From an uncultured Blautia sp. (GTDB lineage: Bacteria > Bacillota > Clostridia > Lachnospirales > Lachnospiraceae): a stretch of DNA of 64,000 nt. The translations under genes and the position numbers were made by a program. This document shows, piece after piece, positions 35,492-44,641 of the stretch. Under the pieces are notes generated by a model. It did not search any database, was not told where the DNA came from, and worked only from the letters and a program-made list of their open reading frames with translations. Within the stretch, counting starts at the first letter, position 1; each line of letters starts with the position of its first letter. The stretch spans positions 6,615 to 70,614 of the forward strand of contig NZ_CAKRXI010000013.1 of NCBI RefSeq assembly GCF_934424005.1, read 5' to 3'.

Positions 35492-36433
35492 ATGAAAGAA
35501 CCTAAAGTACATATTTTGATGTCAACATATAATGGACACAAATATTTGAGAGAGCAATTAGACAGTATTTTTAAACAGACATATAATAATTTTACTTTAT
35601 ATGTAAGAGACGATGGATCAAATGATGGTACAAACGAACTGTTGGAAGAGTATATAAAAGAACATCAGCTAGGTGAGGACAAAGTAATTATAGTGAAAAA
35701 TAAAGAAAAGAAAAATCTGGGCTGGAAAGGAAATTTTTGGGAATTATTGGATAAATGTCCAGATGCTGACTATTATGCTTTTTGTGACCAGGATGATGTA
35801 TGGCAACCGTGTAAATTAGAATATGCAGTGGAGATGCTAGAGAAGAATAAAAATCAAGATTTGCCGGTTATGTATTTTTCATCTTATGATTATTGTGATG
35901 AAAATCTGAGAGTGTTACATTCGGCACCTGTTCCTCCTAAATCAATTAAATTAAGACAGGTTATGTTTTATACTCCGGCATTAGGATTCTCGATAGTGAT
36001 AAATCATAAATTACGAGAGATTGCATTGAAAACGTTGGATCGAACGAATCTGGCACATGATGGATGGGTGCAGAAAATTGCAGCAGCTATGGGGATAATC
36101 ATATATGATTCAAGGCGTACGGCACTTTATCGGAGATATTCATCAGCAGTTACATCTGGGAATAAAAATATTTTTTCTATAGTTAAATGCTGGATAAAAG
36201 ATGAAATATTTGGAAAAGTAATGAAAAATGAGTTCCATTTTTCGAACAGCCGATTTTATCAGGAATATCAAAAATATTTATCGGCAGATGATTGTAAAAT
36301 GTTGCATTTGTTTGCGATGAAAAAAAACAATATAGGACTTTGGTTCAGTAGACTGTTTTATATGAAAAGATTTCGCCCTACTTGGAGCGGAGAACTGGCA
36401 TTGAGAATATGTTTGTTTTTGAATAGATACTAA
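35492..36433 (+). CDS. GT2 family glycosyltransferase (rhamnosyltransferase-like)
   Basis: A 313-residue GT2 enzyme: VHILMSTYNGHKYLREQLDSIF, VRDDGSNDGTNELL and FCDQDDVWQPCK. This DQDDVW form is common in rhamnosyl- and related transferases, and the gene shares it with the enzyme at 33.4 kb, so the two may be ancient duplicates. It starts 15 bp after the preceding gene and is followed by a hairpin that may end the transcript. Confidence 0.87.
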   Translation: MKEPKVHILMSTYNGHKYLREQLDSIFKQTYNNFTLYVRDDGSNDGTNELLEEYIKEHQLGEDKVIIVKNKEKKNLGWKGNFWELLDKCPDADYYAFCDQDDVWQPCKLEYAVEMLEKNKNQDLPVMYFSSYDYCDENLRVLHSAPVPPKSIKLRQVMFYTPALGFSIVINHKLREIALKTLDRTNLAHDGWVQKIAAAMGIIIYDSRRTALYRRYSSAVTSGNKNIFSIVKCWIKDEIFGKVMKNEFHFSNSRFYQEYQKYLSADDCKMLHLFAMKKNNIGLWFSRLFYMKRFRPTWSGELALRICLFLNRY

Positions 36434-36439
36434 ATAAGA

Positions 36440-36478
36440 AAAGGGAAGTTATACTGACAATATTGCTTCTCTTTAATT
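36440..36478 (+). terminator. Probable intrinsic terminator
   Basis: AAAGGGAAG pairs with CTTCTCTTT (one G-T pair) and is followed by AATTTT, between the GT2 gene and the LTA-synthase-like gene. Confidence 0.5.
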
Positions 36479-36497
36479 TTGAGCGGATATTAGATAT

Positions 36498-38324
36498 ATG
36501 AAGAAGTTAAGAAAAGTAATAAAGAAACTAGGGATTATAGTGTCAGTGCTTGTGGTAGCCTTAGCACTATTGCTTACGTTTAGTATACATTGGATGTTAA
36601 AAACCTGGGCTAATCTTTCGATGGAAGAACTGGTATATCATTTGCAGGTTCCATTGGAGGGAACAAATGATAGTATGGTGTCAGAATATATAAAAGTAGC
36701 TCTGGTGCCAACAATTTTTATCGTTCTACTGATAATTATAGTAATGATTTTGATTCGAAAGAGAAAGAAAAGATTTCATGTTTTACTTTTGAGTAGTCTT
36801 ATAATTTCTATATGTGCAGGTGGAATTTCTGTATATCAGGCATGGGAGAAGCTGGATGTTGGTGAATATATTGCAAACAGAATGGAAGATTCTGTTTTTA
36901 TAGATACGCTTTATGCTGATCCTGGTACAACAAAAATTACTTTCCCGACGAAGAAAAGAAACTTGATATATATTTTTCTGGAATCAATGGAAACAACTTA
37001 TGCAGACGAGAAAAATGGAGGAGCCTTTAAAAATAATGTCATTCCAGAGCTGACAGAACTGGCAGAAGAGAATGAGGATTTTTCAGGAACTGATCAAAGA
37101 ATAAATGGCGGTTATTCTCTTGTTGGAAGCACATGGACAATGGGTGCGATGTTTGCGCAGACAGCAGGATTGCCACTTAACATTGCAATCGATGGAAATG
37201 ATATGGATACACAGGATTCCTTTTTTCCAGGACTCGTGACATTGGGCGATATTTTGGAAAAGGAAGGATATTCACAGACACTTATGTTAGGTTCGGAAGC
37301 TGTTTTCGGTGGACGTGAGCTTTATTTTACCGATCATGGACATTATGATATTTTGGACTATAATTATGTCATAGATAATAATTGGCTTCCAGAAGATTAC
37401 AGAGTTTGGTGGGGACTTGAAGATCAGAAATTATTTTCTTTTGCAGAAGCGAGACTGGAACAACTTGCTGAGCAGGAAGATCCTTTTAACTTAACGTTGT
37501 TGACAGTAGACACTCATTTTGAGGATGGATATGTATGTGACCTTTGTAATGACGAATTTGGTGATAATCAATATGCAAATGTAATGGCATGTTCAAGCAG
37601 ACAGGTTACGGAATTTGTGAAATGGATTCAACAGCAGGACTTTTATGAAAATACCACAATTGTAATTAGTGGAGATCATCCCACAATGGACAGCAATTTT
37701 TGCGAAAATATTGATAATAATTATGGGAGAAAAGTTTATACGACATATATTAATGCAGATGCAAGCGCAGGAGATGAAAGAAGAGAGTTTTCTACGTTTG
37801 ATGCGTTCCCTACTACTTTAGTTGCACTGGGAGTAAAGATAGAAGGAAATCGACTTGGCTTAGGAACTAATTTATTCTCAGATGAACAGACTTTAACAGA
37901 AATTTATGGCGTTGAGAGGGAAAATCTGGAATTAAGTAGAAATTCTAAATTTCTTGAAGAATTAGAGAGTGTGGATGAGAATACTGAAGCATTAAAACAG
38001 CGGCATACAGCAAATCTTGAAATTGAATCATATAATATAACAAGTAATTCGTTTGATGTGTGGGTAAAAAATATTACAGGAGATGCGGAAGATATAGAGG
38101 CTGTAAAAGTAGCGGTCTGGAAACAAGAAGATCAGAGTGATATCCAATGGATTTATCTGGAACCGAATGAGGAAGGAGAGTATTTTTCAAAAGTAAATAT
38201 GAATCTGTATAATTCAGAATCAGGAACATATCAGGTGCATGCTTATGCAGAAACGGCTCATGAAGAGGAAGCATTTCTTGGTAAGGGCACTGTTGAAGTG
38301 TACAAAGCAGGAAGCACCAGATAA
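36498..38324 (+). CDS. LTA synthase family sulfatase-fold phosphotransferase with C-terminal Ig-like domain
   Basis: A 608-residue membrane protein. Three helices (about 12-34, 68-87, 94-112) precede an outside alkaline-phosphatase-fold domain (about 150-460): NLIYIFLESMETTY (metal Glu), GSTWTMGAMFAQTAG (catalytic Thr nucleophile), LTVDTHFEDGYVC and VISGDHPTMD (metal His). Such enzymes add phosphoglycerol from phosphatidylglycerol to lipoteichoic acid or sugars. The last about 100 residues (about 500-605) resemble a GBS Bsp-like/Ig-like repeat (VKVAVWKQEDQSDIQWI...), which is not found in classical LtaS. Only three rather than five N-terminal helices are seen. It fits with tagD in a phosphoglycerol-polymer pathway. 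Confidence 0.85.
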   Translation: MKKLRKVIKKLGIIVSVLVVALALLLTFSIHWMLKTWANLSMEELVYHLQVPLEGTNDSMVSEYIKVALVPTIFIVLLIIIVMILIRKRKKRFHVLLLSSLIISICAGGISVYQAWEKLDVGEYIANRMEDSVFIDTLYADPGTTKITFPTKKRNLIYIFLESMETTYADEKNGGAFKNNVIPELTELAEENEDFSGTDQRINGGYSLVGSTWTMGAMFAQTAGLPLNIAIDGNDMDTQDSFFPGLVTLGDILEKEGYSQTLMLGSEAVFGGRELYFTDHGHYDILDYNYVIDNNWLPEDYRVWWGLEDQKLFSFAEARLEQLAEQEDPFNLTLLTVDTHFEDGYVCDLCNDEFGDNQYANVMACSSRQVTEFVKWIQQQDFYENTTIVISGDHPTMDSNFCENIDNNYGRKVYTTYINADASAGDERREFSTFDAFPTTLVALGVKIEGNRLGLGTNLFSDEQTLTEIYGVERENLELSRNSKFLEELESVDENTEALKQRHTANLEIESYNITSNSFDVWVKNITGDAEDIEAVKVAVWKQEDQSDIQWIYLEPNEEGEYFSKVNMNLYNSESGTYQVHAYAETAHEEEAFLGKGTVEVYKAGSTR

Positions 38325-38330
38325 GAAAAT

Positions 38331-38387
38331 ATCCTGACTGTATGATTAGACTTTACTGCTTGAGTCAGTCTTTACAGTCAGGATTTG
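38331..38387 (+). terminator. Intrinsic terminator after the LTA-synthase-like gene
   Basis: ATCCTGACTGTA pairs with TACAGTCAGGAT, with a long loop, followed by TTGT. Confidence 0.65.
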
Positions 38388-38436
38388 TCATGTTACAATA
38401 TCTAATATTTGATTAAAAAAGAAAAGAGAAATAAAA

Positions 38437-39222
38437 ATGGATGAACATACATTTGCGGTATGTGCATACAAGGAAAGTCCATATTTGGAAGAGTGCATAA
38501 AATCGCTGAAGAATCAAACTATAAAAAGCAATATTCTTATTGCAACATCTACTCCTAATGATTATATAAAAGGAATTGCTGATAAATACGCAATTCCCTA
38601 TTATATAAATGAAGGGGAAGGTGGTATTACACAGGATTGGAATTTTGCTTATTCCTGTGCAAATACGAAATATATTACTATTGCCCATCAGGATGATATT
38701 TATGAGAAAGAGTATTTAAAAATTGCATTAGCAGCTATACAGAATGCGAAACACCCATTAATCTTTTTTAGTGATTATTTTGAGGTAAGAGATGGAAAGA
38801 AAGTAACCTCCAATAAATTGCTGAAAGTTAAGAGAATTATGTTGCTACCTATGCGGATAAAGCCTTTTCAGAGTGTGAGATGGGTGAGAAGAAGGATTTT
38901 GTCCATGGGGTCACCGATTTGTTGTCCTTCTGTAACGTTTATAACAGAGAATTTGCCGGATGTTGTTTTTGCAAATCATTACAGAGCATGTGAGGATTGG
39001 GAAGCCTGGGAAAAACTGTCAAAGAAGAAAGGTGAATTCCTGTATTCGACGAAGATGTTGATGGGACACAGAATACATGAAGAGTCGGAGACAACAGCAG
39101 CAATTGGCGATAATAAGCGAAGCAAAGAAGAATATGAAATGTTCTGTAAATTTTGGCCGAAGTCAATTGCTGGGGTTATTTTTAAATTTTATTCAAAAGG
39201 CCAAAATTCTAATCAGTTATAA
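38437..39222 (+). CDS. GT2 family glycosyltransferase (divergent)
   Basis: A 261-residue protein: TFAVCAYKESPYLEECIKSLKNQT, EGGITQDWNFAYSCANTKYITIAHQDDIYEKEY and CEDWEAWEKLSKKKG mark a GT2 fold with a QDD metal site. The usual DDGSTD loop is replaced by ATSTPND, so it is a divergent member. First gene of the group that runs to 43.3 kb. An AAGAGAAA ribosome site precedes the ATG. Sugar unknown. Confidence 0.8.
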   Translation: MDEHTFAVCAYKESPYLEECIKSLKNQTIKSNILIATSTPNDYIKGIADKYAIPYYINEGEGGITQDWNFAYSCANTKYITIAHQDDIYEKEYLKIALAAIQNAKHPLIFFSDYFEVRDGKKVTSNKLLKVKRIMLLPMRIKPFQSVRWVRRRILSMGSPICCPSVTFITENLPDVVFANHYRACEDWEAWEKLSKKKGEFLYSTKMLMGHRIHEESETTAAIGDNKRSKEEYEMFCKFWPKSIAGVIFKFYSKGQNSNQL

Positions 39223-39233
39223 GAGGGAAGTTT

Positions 39234-39923
39234 ATGAAAAAAATTGTTATTATACCAGCTTATAATGAGCAGGGAAGTATTGTAGAAACAATAAAAGATA
39301 TAAAAACAAATGCACCGGAATTTGATTATATTGTAATAAACGACTGTTCAAAAGATAATACTTTGAAAATATGTAGAGAAAAAGGAATACATGTATTAAA
39401 TCTTCCGATTAACCTAGGGATTGGTGGAGCTGTGCAGACTGGATACTTATATGCATATAGGAATAACTATGATATTGCAGTACAGTTTGACGGTGATGGT
39501 CAGCACGATGCAAAATTTCTGGAAATGATGGCCGAAACATTGGAAAGAGATAAGCTGGATATGGTGATAGGCTCTCGATTTATTGAAAATGAAGGATTTC
39601 AGTCTTCAGCAGTTAGACGATTTGGAATCAGATTTTTTGAAGTATTTATAAAAATACTTTTCGGACAGAGAATAACAGATGCTACATCGGGAATGAGAAT
39701 GTGTAACCGTAAAGTGATGGAACTTTTTATTAAGGATTATCCGAAGGATTATCCGGAACCGGAGACAGTATCCAGACTTTTGAGACATAAATATAAAGTA
39801 AAAGAAGTTCCGGTTGTTATGAGAGAACGTCAGGCTGGAGTTTCGTCAATTTCTTCATTAGGTAAATCGGTTTATTATATGTGTAAAGTCAGCCTTGCAA
39901 TATTGATTGAGAGACTGAGATGA
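39234..39923 (+). CDS. DPM1-like GT2 glycosyltransferase
   Basis: A 229-residue GT2 enzyme of the dolichyl-phosphate-mannose-synthase-like class: IPAYNEQGSIVETI, VINDCSKDNT, INLGIGGAVQTGYLYA, VQFDGDGQHDAKFL (metal DGDGQHD). There is no C-terminal membrane anchor. Such enzymes load a single sugar onto the lipid carrier. The next two items, a DUF2304 protein and a GtrA remnant, are its usual helpers for such a flipped sugar-lipid donor. Ribosome site GAGGGAAG. Confidence 0.9.
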   Translation: MKKIVIIPAYNEQGSIVETIKDIKTNAPEFDYIVINDCSKDNTLKICREKGIHVLNLPINLGIGGAVQTGYLYAYRNNYDIAVQFDGDGQHDAKFLEMMAETLERDKLDMVIGSRFIENEGFQSSAVRRFGIRFFEVFIKILFGQRITDATSGMRMCNRKVMELFIKDYPKDYPEPETVSRLLRHKYKVKEVPVVMRERQAGVSSISSLGKSVYYMCKVSLAILIERLR

Positions 39924-39939
39924 GAAAGGGAGAGAGTTT

Positions 39940-40278
39940 ATGACTTTAAAAGCACAAGTTCTTATTTGCATTGTTTTAGTAATTGCACTTATAGCGATTA
40001 TTAATATGGTTCGAAAAAGATCACTGGAATTAAAATATGTCCTTGTCTGGATTTGTGCAGATATTATTCTGTTTATTTTTACGCTGTTTCCGTCAACAAT
40101 GAGCAAAGTTGCTGCATTTTTTGGGATTTATTCTCCTGTAAATATGATTTTCTTTATGGGATTTGTTCTTTCGCTTGTAATTATTTTTACATTAACAGTA
40201 GCATTATCCAGAGTAACTGCAAGGGTAAGAAAGCTTGCACAGATGATTGCATTACAGGAAGATGAAAATGAAAAATAA
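39940..40278 (+). CDS. DUF2304 membrane protein
   Basis: A 112-residue protein with three hydrophobic helices (about 4-22, 32-50, 63-88) and a short cytosolic coiled tail. The family DUF2304 is typically encoded right after DPM1-like transferases and beside GtrA proteins, with a presumed accessory role. An AGGGAGAG site precedes the ATG. It ends inside the start of the GtrA remnant. Confidence 0.85.
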   Translation: MTLKAQVLICIVLVIALIAIINMVRKRSLELKYVLVWICADIILFIFTLFPSTMSKVAAFFGIYSPVNMIFFMGFVLSLVIIFTLTVALSRVTARVRKLAQMIALQEDENEK

Positions 40279-40351
40279 AGATGTGATATCATATCTTTTC
40301 TTTGGAACGTGTATGACTATTGCTAATATAATGCTATCTATTGTGAATTAA
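40268..40351 (+). pseudogene. Truncated GtrA-family remnant (27 codons)
   Basis: An ATG overlapping the DUF2304 gene by 11 bp opens 27 codons, MKNKDVISYLFFGTCMTIAN and seven more, then TAA. The pattern (K)xVISYLFFG...TxxNI matches the first helix of GtrA lipid-sugar flippase-like proteins, which normally have about 120-140 residues and three more helices. No continuation is visible in any frame before the next gene, so the rest appears deleted. The family match rests on a short stretch. Confidence 0.55.
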
Positions 40352-40397
40352 AGAATTTTGATTAAAAATTGTATGAAATAATGGAGATAAGAACAGC

Positions 40398-41756
40398 ATG
40401 ATACGAAAGCAGCTAGTAAAAGACAATAAAAAGAAGCATATATATATTTTTCTTCTTTTTATTGTTGTAATTTTGGCGTATCATTTTTTATTAAGGGAAT
40501 ATATTGGGGACTTTAGAGAAATGTTTTCACCTTTAATGGATACTGATACATTAGGAGAGGCGTTGAAAAAACGTTATGAAACCTGGTCTTCAAGAGTTTT
40601 TATAGAAGCGCCACTTATTTTGCTGGCGCACAATAATGGCGTTTTGCTATGGAAAGTTTGTAATGTTTTGGTATGGATAGCGCTTGCATTATCTCTCATG
40701 TATTTAACCCATTATAAAAATAATGCAATGTTAATTGGGTTAATATTAATGTATCCGGTTACTGATATGGCATCTGCAGGTTGGATTGCAACATATATTA
40801 ATTACTTATGGCCATTGACGGCAGGGTGTATTTCATTGGTAGCTCTGGATAAAATGTATTTTGATAAAAGAATATATTTTCCGGAAGCTGTGATGTATTT
40901 GTTGTTGGAACTGTTTGCGACTAATTTCGAAACATTTGGGATGATGTATGCATGTATTTTGCTTTGGTATATAGGAAATCTCTGGTATGAGAAAAAGATA
41001 AAACTAAAAAAAGTATGTTTTTGGATATTGCAGATGGCTATAGCTGTTGGTAATATGATTTTTGCCTTAACATGTCCGGGAAATTTCATTAGAAAACAAG
41101 AGGAAATTGGACGATGGCTGAAAGATTTTGCGCAGTGGAACGTAGTAGATAAACTTGTTATGGGCGTGAATACAACAATGCATAGCTTGTTTGATGGGAA
41201 TCTGATTTTTGCGGTATTTCTTTTGGTTTTATTGATTAATTGTCTCTTTTATAAAAAAAGTGATATAAAAATACGTACAGTTGGGATGATTCCGGTTGCC
41301 TTTTTGCTGTCCCGAACAATATTAAAACCGATTATAGCGGTTTATTTACCCGTATATAACCAGGTTTTTGAGGTGAATAATAGAATAAATCCTATGAATT
41401 ATAATAAAGCTTGCATGTATTTTCCTTTTGCAATATATATAGTCATGATTTGTATCATCGTATGGATGCTGTTGAATACGGTTGAAAGTGTTAAGAAAAG
41501 TATTAAGTACATAGTTATTTTTGTTTCGGCTTTGTTAACAAGAGTGGTAATGGGATTTTCGCCTACATTATATGCATCAGGAAATCGAACATTTATTTTT
41601 CTTGAATTTGCAATTATATTCCTGACAGTGTGCATATACTCCGAAAATGAACCGAAAATCAGGAAAAACAAAAATATCTATGGAATATTGAGCTATTTAT
41701 TTATGGGGATAGTTGGAATAACGATTTTGGGTAATTTGATGTCAATTAACTGTTAG
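40398..41756 (+). CDS. DUF6056-like polytopic membrane protein
   Basis: A 452-residue protein with about 10-11 helices and an early outer loop EALKKRYETWSSRVFIEAPLIL that matches the DUF6056 family of Clostridia, a GT-C-like group of unknown activity. It lies between a DPM1-like transferase module and an anchored unknown protein, so it may use the lipid-linked sugar made by that module (inference). Start chosen at the ATG following GGAGATAAG. AT-rich codon use as in neighbours. Confidence 0.65.
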   Translation: MIRKQLVKDNKKKHIYIFLLFIVVILAYHFLLREYIGDFREMFSPLMDTDTLGEALKKRYETWSSRVFIEAPLILLAHNNGVLLWKVCNVLVWIALALSLMYLTHYKNNAMLIGLILMYPVTDMASAGWIATYINYLWPLTAGCISLVALDKMYFDKRIYFPEAVMYLLLELFATNFETFGMMYACILLWYIGNLWYEKKIKLKKVCFWILQMAIAVGNMIFALTCPGNFIRKQEEIGRWLKDFAQWNVVDKLVMGVNTTMHSLFDGNLIFAVFLLVLLINCLFYKKSDIKIRTVGMIPVAFLLSRTILKPIIAVYLPVYNQVFEVNNRINPMNYNKACMYFPFAIYIVMICIIVWMLLNTVESVKKSIKYIVIFVSALLTRVVMGFSPTLYASGNRTFIFLEFAIIFLTVCIYSENEPKIRKNKNIYGILSYLFMGIVGITILGNLMSINC

Positions 41757-41811
41757 ATAAATATACGCATAACGATGCGGCAAAAGATAAGAGAATGTTG
41801 GAGAAAAATGA

Positions 41812-42312
41812 ATGTCGGAAGAAAAAATTAAAAAATATTTATCAATGGCGATAATTGCATGTGGTGTGGTTATTGTGATTATATGTACGGTATACCAGAA
41901 TCGCTTTTATCGTGTTCCACATCAGGTATATTTATCAGGATACAATGATGCTTCCAGTATTGAGACAAAGTATGATATTAGTATTGAAAAAGAAAATCAG
42001 GATTATGCTAAGGTAAGAGGATGGATTCTTGCCAGAGGCCATGAAATACTTGAATTTGATACGCAAATAATATTATATGAAGATGGCAGTGATGAAGGAT
42101 TACTCTGGTTAACTCAAATGGAAAACAGAACGGATGTTACAGAGATGATGAACGATGGAATAAATTATGATGAAAGTGGATTTCAGACAATGATTCCATC
42201 AAAATATGTTGAGGGAAAAGAATATAAGATTGCAATAGCATTTTATGTGGACCAGGAACGGTATATATTAAAGACAGATCAGGAATTTGTTGTTGAAGAT
42301 GAAGAAGATTGA
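41812..42312 (+). CDS. Membrane-anchored protein of unknown function
   Basis: A 166-residue protein: one N-terminal helix (about 11-28, SMAIIACGVVIVIICTVY) and an outside domain with mixed beta pattern (VRGWILARGHEILEFDTQIILYEDGSD). I do not recognise it. The WxxxRGH...Y.DG pattern recalls small cell-surface beta domains found next to DUF2142/DUF6056 proteins, such as the N-terminal domains of the DUF2142 protein here. It may be a helper of the membrane transferase encoded before it. It starts 55 bp after that gene and ends 44 bp before the next. Confidence 0.6.
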   Translation: MSEEKIKKYLSMAIIACGVVIVIICTVYQNRFYRVPHQVYLSGYNDASSIETKYDISIEKENQDYAKVRGWILARGHEILEFDTQIILYEDGSDEGLLWLTQMENRTDVTEMMNDGINYDESGFQTMIPSKYVEGKEYKIAIAFYVDQERYILKTDQEFVVEDEED

Positions 42313-42356
42313 TATATTAGTGATAAAGGACGAGAAGATTTATTAAGGAGCAGAAC

Positions 42357-43304
42357 ATGGAAACTTTAGCAATTATTGTACCGTGTTACAATGAACAGGA
42401 AGCGCTGCCATTGTTTTATAAAGAAGCATCAAAAGTTCTGGAAAAACTGGACTATGACTATAAGCTTCTTTTGATCAATGACGGATCGAAAGATAATACG
42501 CTGAGTATTATGAGATCAATTGCGGAGAAGGATGAGCATGTAAAATACTTGTCTTTTTCCAGAAATTTTGGTAAAGAGGCAGCCATGTATGCGGGATTTT
42601 GCAATGCAAATGCGGACTATGTCTGTGTAATGGATGCAGACATGCAGGATCCACCGAGTCTGTTGCCTGAAATGCTGGAAATCTTACATACACAGGATTA
42701 TGATTCGGTGGCTACCAGAAGAAAGAACCGTGAAGGGGAACCACCGATCAGAAGCTGGTTTGCACACAGATTTTATGAGATCATCAATAAAATATCGGAT
42801 GCAGATATCGTTGATGGTGCAAGGGATTTTCGCCTGATGAAAAGGGAAATGGTGGAAGCGATTGTCAGCATGACAGAATACAATCGGTTTTCCAAAGGAA
42901 TTTTTGGCTGGATTGGGTTCAAAACATATTGGTTATCCTATGATAATATTGAACGTGTGGCAGGTGAAACCAAATGGAATTTCTGGAAGCTGACAAAATA
43001 TGCGATTGATGGAATCATTAATTTTTCTCAGGCACCGTTGAGTGCGGTATCGTGGTTTGGAGTGTTGATGACAATTGTTTCTTTTTTGATGTTAGTTGTG
43101 GTCGTTGGACGTAAACTGATCTACGGTGATCCTGTTGCCGGATGGGCATCAACGATCTGTGTGATCATATTTATTGGTGGTCTGCAGCTGTTTTGTCTGG
43201 GCGTGATCGGACATTATATTGCAAAGATGTATTTGGAGACGAAGCAGAGACCGCATTTTATTATTTCAGAAACAAACGATGAAGATGCGGTGAAACTTAA
43301 ATAG
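42357..43304 (+). CDS. Bactoprenol glucosyltransferase-like GT2 (GtrB/YkoT type)
   Basis: A 315-residue enzyme: AIIVPCYNEQEALPLFYKEA, LINDGSKDNTL, FSRNFGKEAAMYAG, CVMDADMQDPPSLLPEM (DxD), followed by two C-terminal helices (about 230-252 and 262-290) typical of GtrB. It would put a sugar onto undecaprenyl phosphate for later transfer outside. GGAGCAG is the ribosome site. Last gene before the Rpn/AAA insert, and base composition is closer to the flanks than to its upstream neighbours. Confidence 0.9.
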   Translation: METLAIIVPCYNEQEALPLFYKEASKVLEKLDYDYKLLLINDGSKDNTLSIMRSIAEKDEHVKYLSFSRNFGKEAAMYAGFCNANADYVCVMDADMQDPPSLLPEMLEILHTQDYDSVATRRKNREGEPPIRSWFAHRFYEIINKISDADIVDGARDFRLMKREMVEAIVSMTEYNRFSKGIFGWIGFKTYWLSYDNIERVAGETKWNFWKLTKYAIDGIINFSQAPLSAVSWFGVLMTIVSFLMLVVVVGRKLIYGDPVAGWASTICVIIFIGGLQLFCLGVIGHYIAKMYLETKQRPHFIISETNDEDAVKLK

Positions 43305-43522
43305 AAAGCGTTTTCTGGAATTTTATATACGCATATGCTAAAATGGAGAAAAGGGAGAGGCTGGTGAAATTTTAAATCTGCAAATCGCTCAATAAAATAT
43401 TTGCAAGATTACTTTCATTTACAGAAGATAAATTCTTTATTTAGAAGTGAAATAAATACCATACGAGGAAATTTCCCAAAGTACGTAAGATGTAAAATAT
43501 AATGACAGAAAGGGAAAGCCTC

Positions 43523-44437
43523 ATGGCAAATAATACAATATTTGACGATGTATTTCGGACAATGCTTGAGAAGATGCCGGAATTGATTATACCGGTAATC
43601 AATGAGATCTTTGGAACAGAGTATCCTTTGGATGTGTCGCTTGAACAGATGAGGAATGAGCATCAGACGAAGAATGGAGAACGAATCACAGATTCGTACT
43701 TTACCATTAAAAGAAAAAAATATCATATTGAGTGCCAGAGTACAGATGACTCAGAAATGGTGATTCGTATGGTAGAGTATGATTTTGCAATTAGTCTTGA
43801 TGATGTGAATAAGGAAGATGGAATTTACAGGATGCGTTTTCCGAATTCAGCTGTGATATATCTTCGTGGGACAGAAAAAACAAGTCTTTGTATGGAGATG
43901 GTAATGCCAGATGGAAATACCATTCGTTATCAGATCCCGGTTTTGTGTATACAGAAGTACACAAAAGATGAAATCTTCCATAAGAAACTATTGTTTTTGT
44001 TGCCATTCTATATCATGCGGTATGAGAAAAATAAAAAGCGAATCAGCGAAGACAGGACAGAGCTAAAGAGACTGCTGGAAGAATATATGTCTATAGAAAG
44101 ATATCTGGAGCAGGAACTTTTGGATAGGGGAAGAGAGAAAGCATACCGTGATCTCATTGAATTGATAGAGAAGATTGCCGAATACATATTTGCGGAAGAG
44201 GATTCTGTAAAAGAAGGGATAGGTGATATCATGGGTGGAAAAGTGTTGGAACTGCAGTCGGATAAGCTGATAAAGAAAGGGCGAGAAGAGGCACGCGAAG
44301 AGGGCATTAAAGTCTTGGTGGAATCGTATCACGAAGATGAAATTCCAAAGGATAAACTACGGATTCGATTGATAGAAAAATTCAATCTGACTGAGTCAGA
44401 AGCCTGGAATTACATTGAGAGGTATTGGAAAGAGTAA
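43523..44437 (+). CDS. Rpn-family / PD-(D/E)XK nuclease-like protein
   Basis: A 304-residue protein common in Lachnospiraceae genomes. The N-terminal domain shows the PD-(D/E)XK pattern: TIFDDVFRTM, then TDSYFTIKRKKYHIECQST, where D and ExQ fit the active site of the recombination-promoting nuclease/transposase-like (Rpn) group. The C-terminal part has Glu/Lys/Arg-rich helices (GREEAREEGIKVLVES). ATG at 43523 follows AAAGGGAAAG; the in-frame ATG at 43502 has no ribosome site. Such genes are often multi-copy and mobile. It interrupts the glycan locus. Nuclease activity is inferred. Confidence 0.75.
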   Translation: MANNTIFDDVFRTMLEKMPELIIPVINEIFGTEYPLDVSLEQMRNEHQTKNGERITDSYFTIKRKKYHIECQSTDDSEMVIRMVEYDFAISLDDVNKEDGIYRMRFPNSAVIYLRGTEKTSLCMEMVMPDGNTIRYQIPVLCIQKYTKDEIFHKKLLFLLPFYIMRYEKNKKRISEDRTELKRLLEEYMSIERYLEQELLDRGREKAYRDLIELIEKIAEYIFAEEDSVKEGIGDIMGGKVLELQSDKLIKKGREEAREEGIKVLVESYHEDEIPKDKLRIRLIEKFNLTESEAWNYIERYWKE

Positions 44438-44487
44438 AAAATAGAAATATACAAAAGATATGATATATAATAGAAATTACAATAAAG

Positions 44488-44528
44488 CAGGAGAATTTTG
44501 CAAATCACGTGTAAAATTCTCCTGTTTG
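44488..44528. terminator. Intrinsic terminator after the Rpn-like gene
   Basis: CAGGAGAATTTT pairs with AAAATTCTCCTG around a 13-nt loop, followed by TTTG. Confidence 0.7.
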
Positions 44529-44562
44529 TCGATATATGCCGTAATTTTTTTACAGCATATTG

Positions 44563-44591
44563 TTGCGGAAAAATATAAAACTGGTTATACT
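44563..44591 (+). promoter_or_regulatory. Predicted promoter of the AAA ATPase gene
   Basis: TTGCGG (44563-44568), a 17-nt spacer and TATACT (44586-44591), about 50 bp before the ATG. Confidence 0.6.
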
Positions 44592-44641
44592 GTAAGAAAT
44601 AATTGAGATGTTAATTACTCTTTGAGAGGACGGTATATTAT

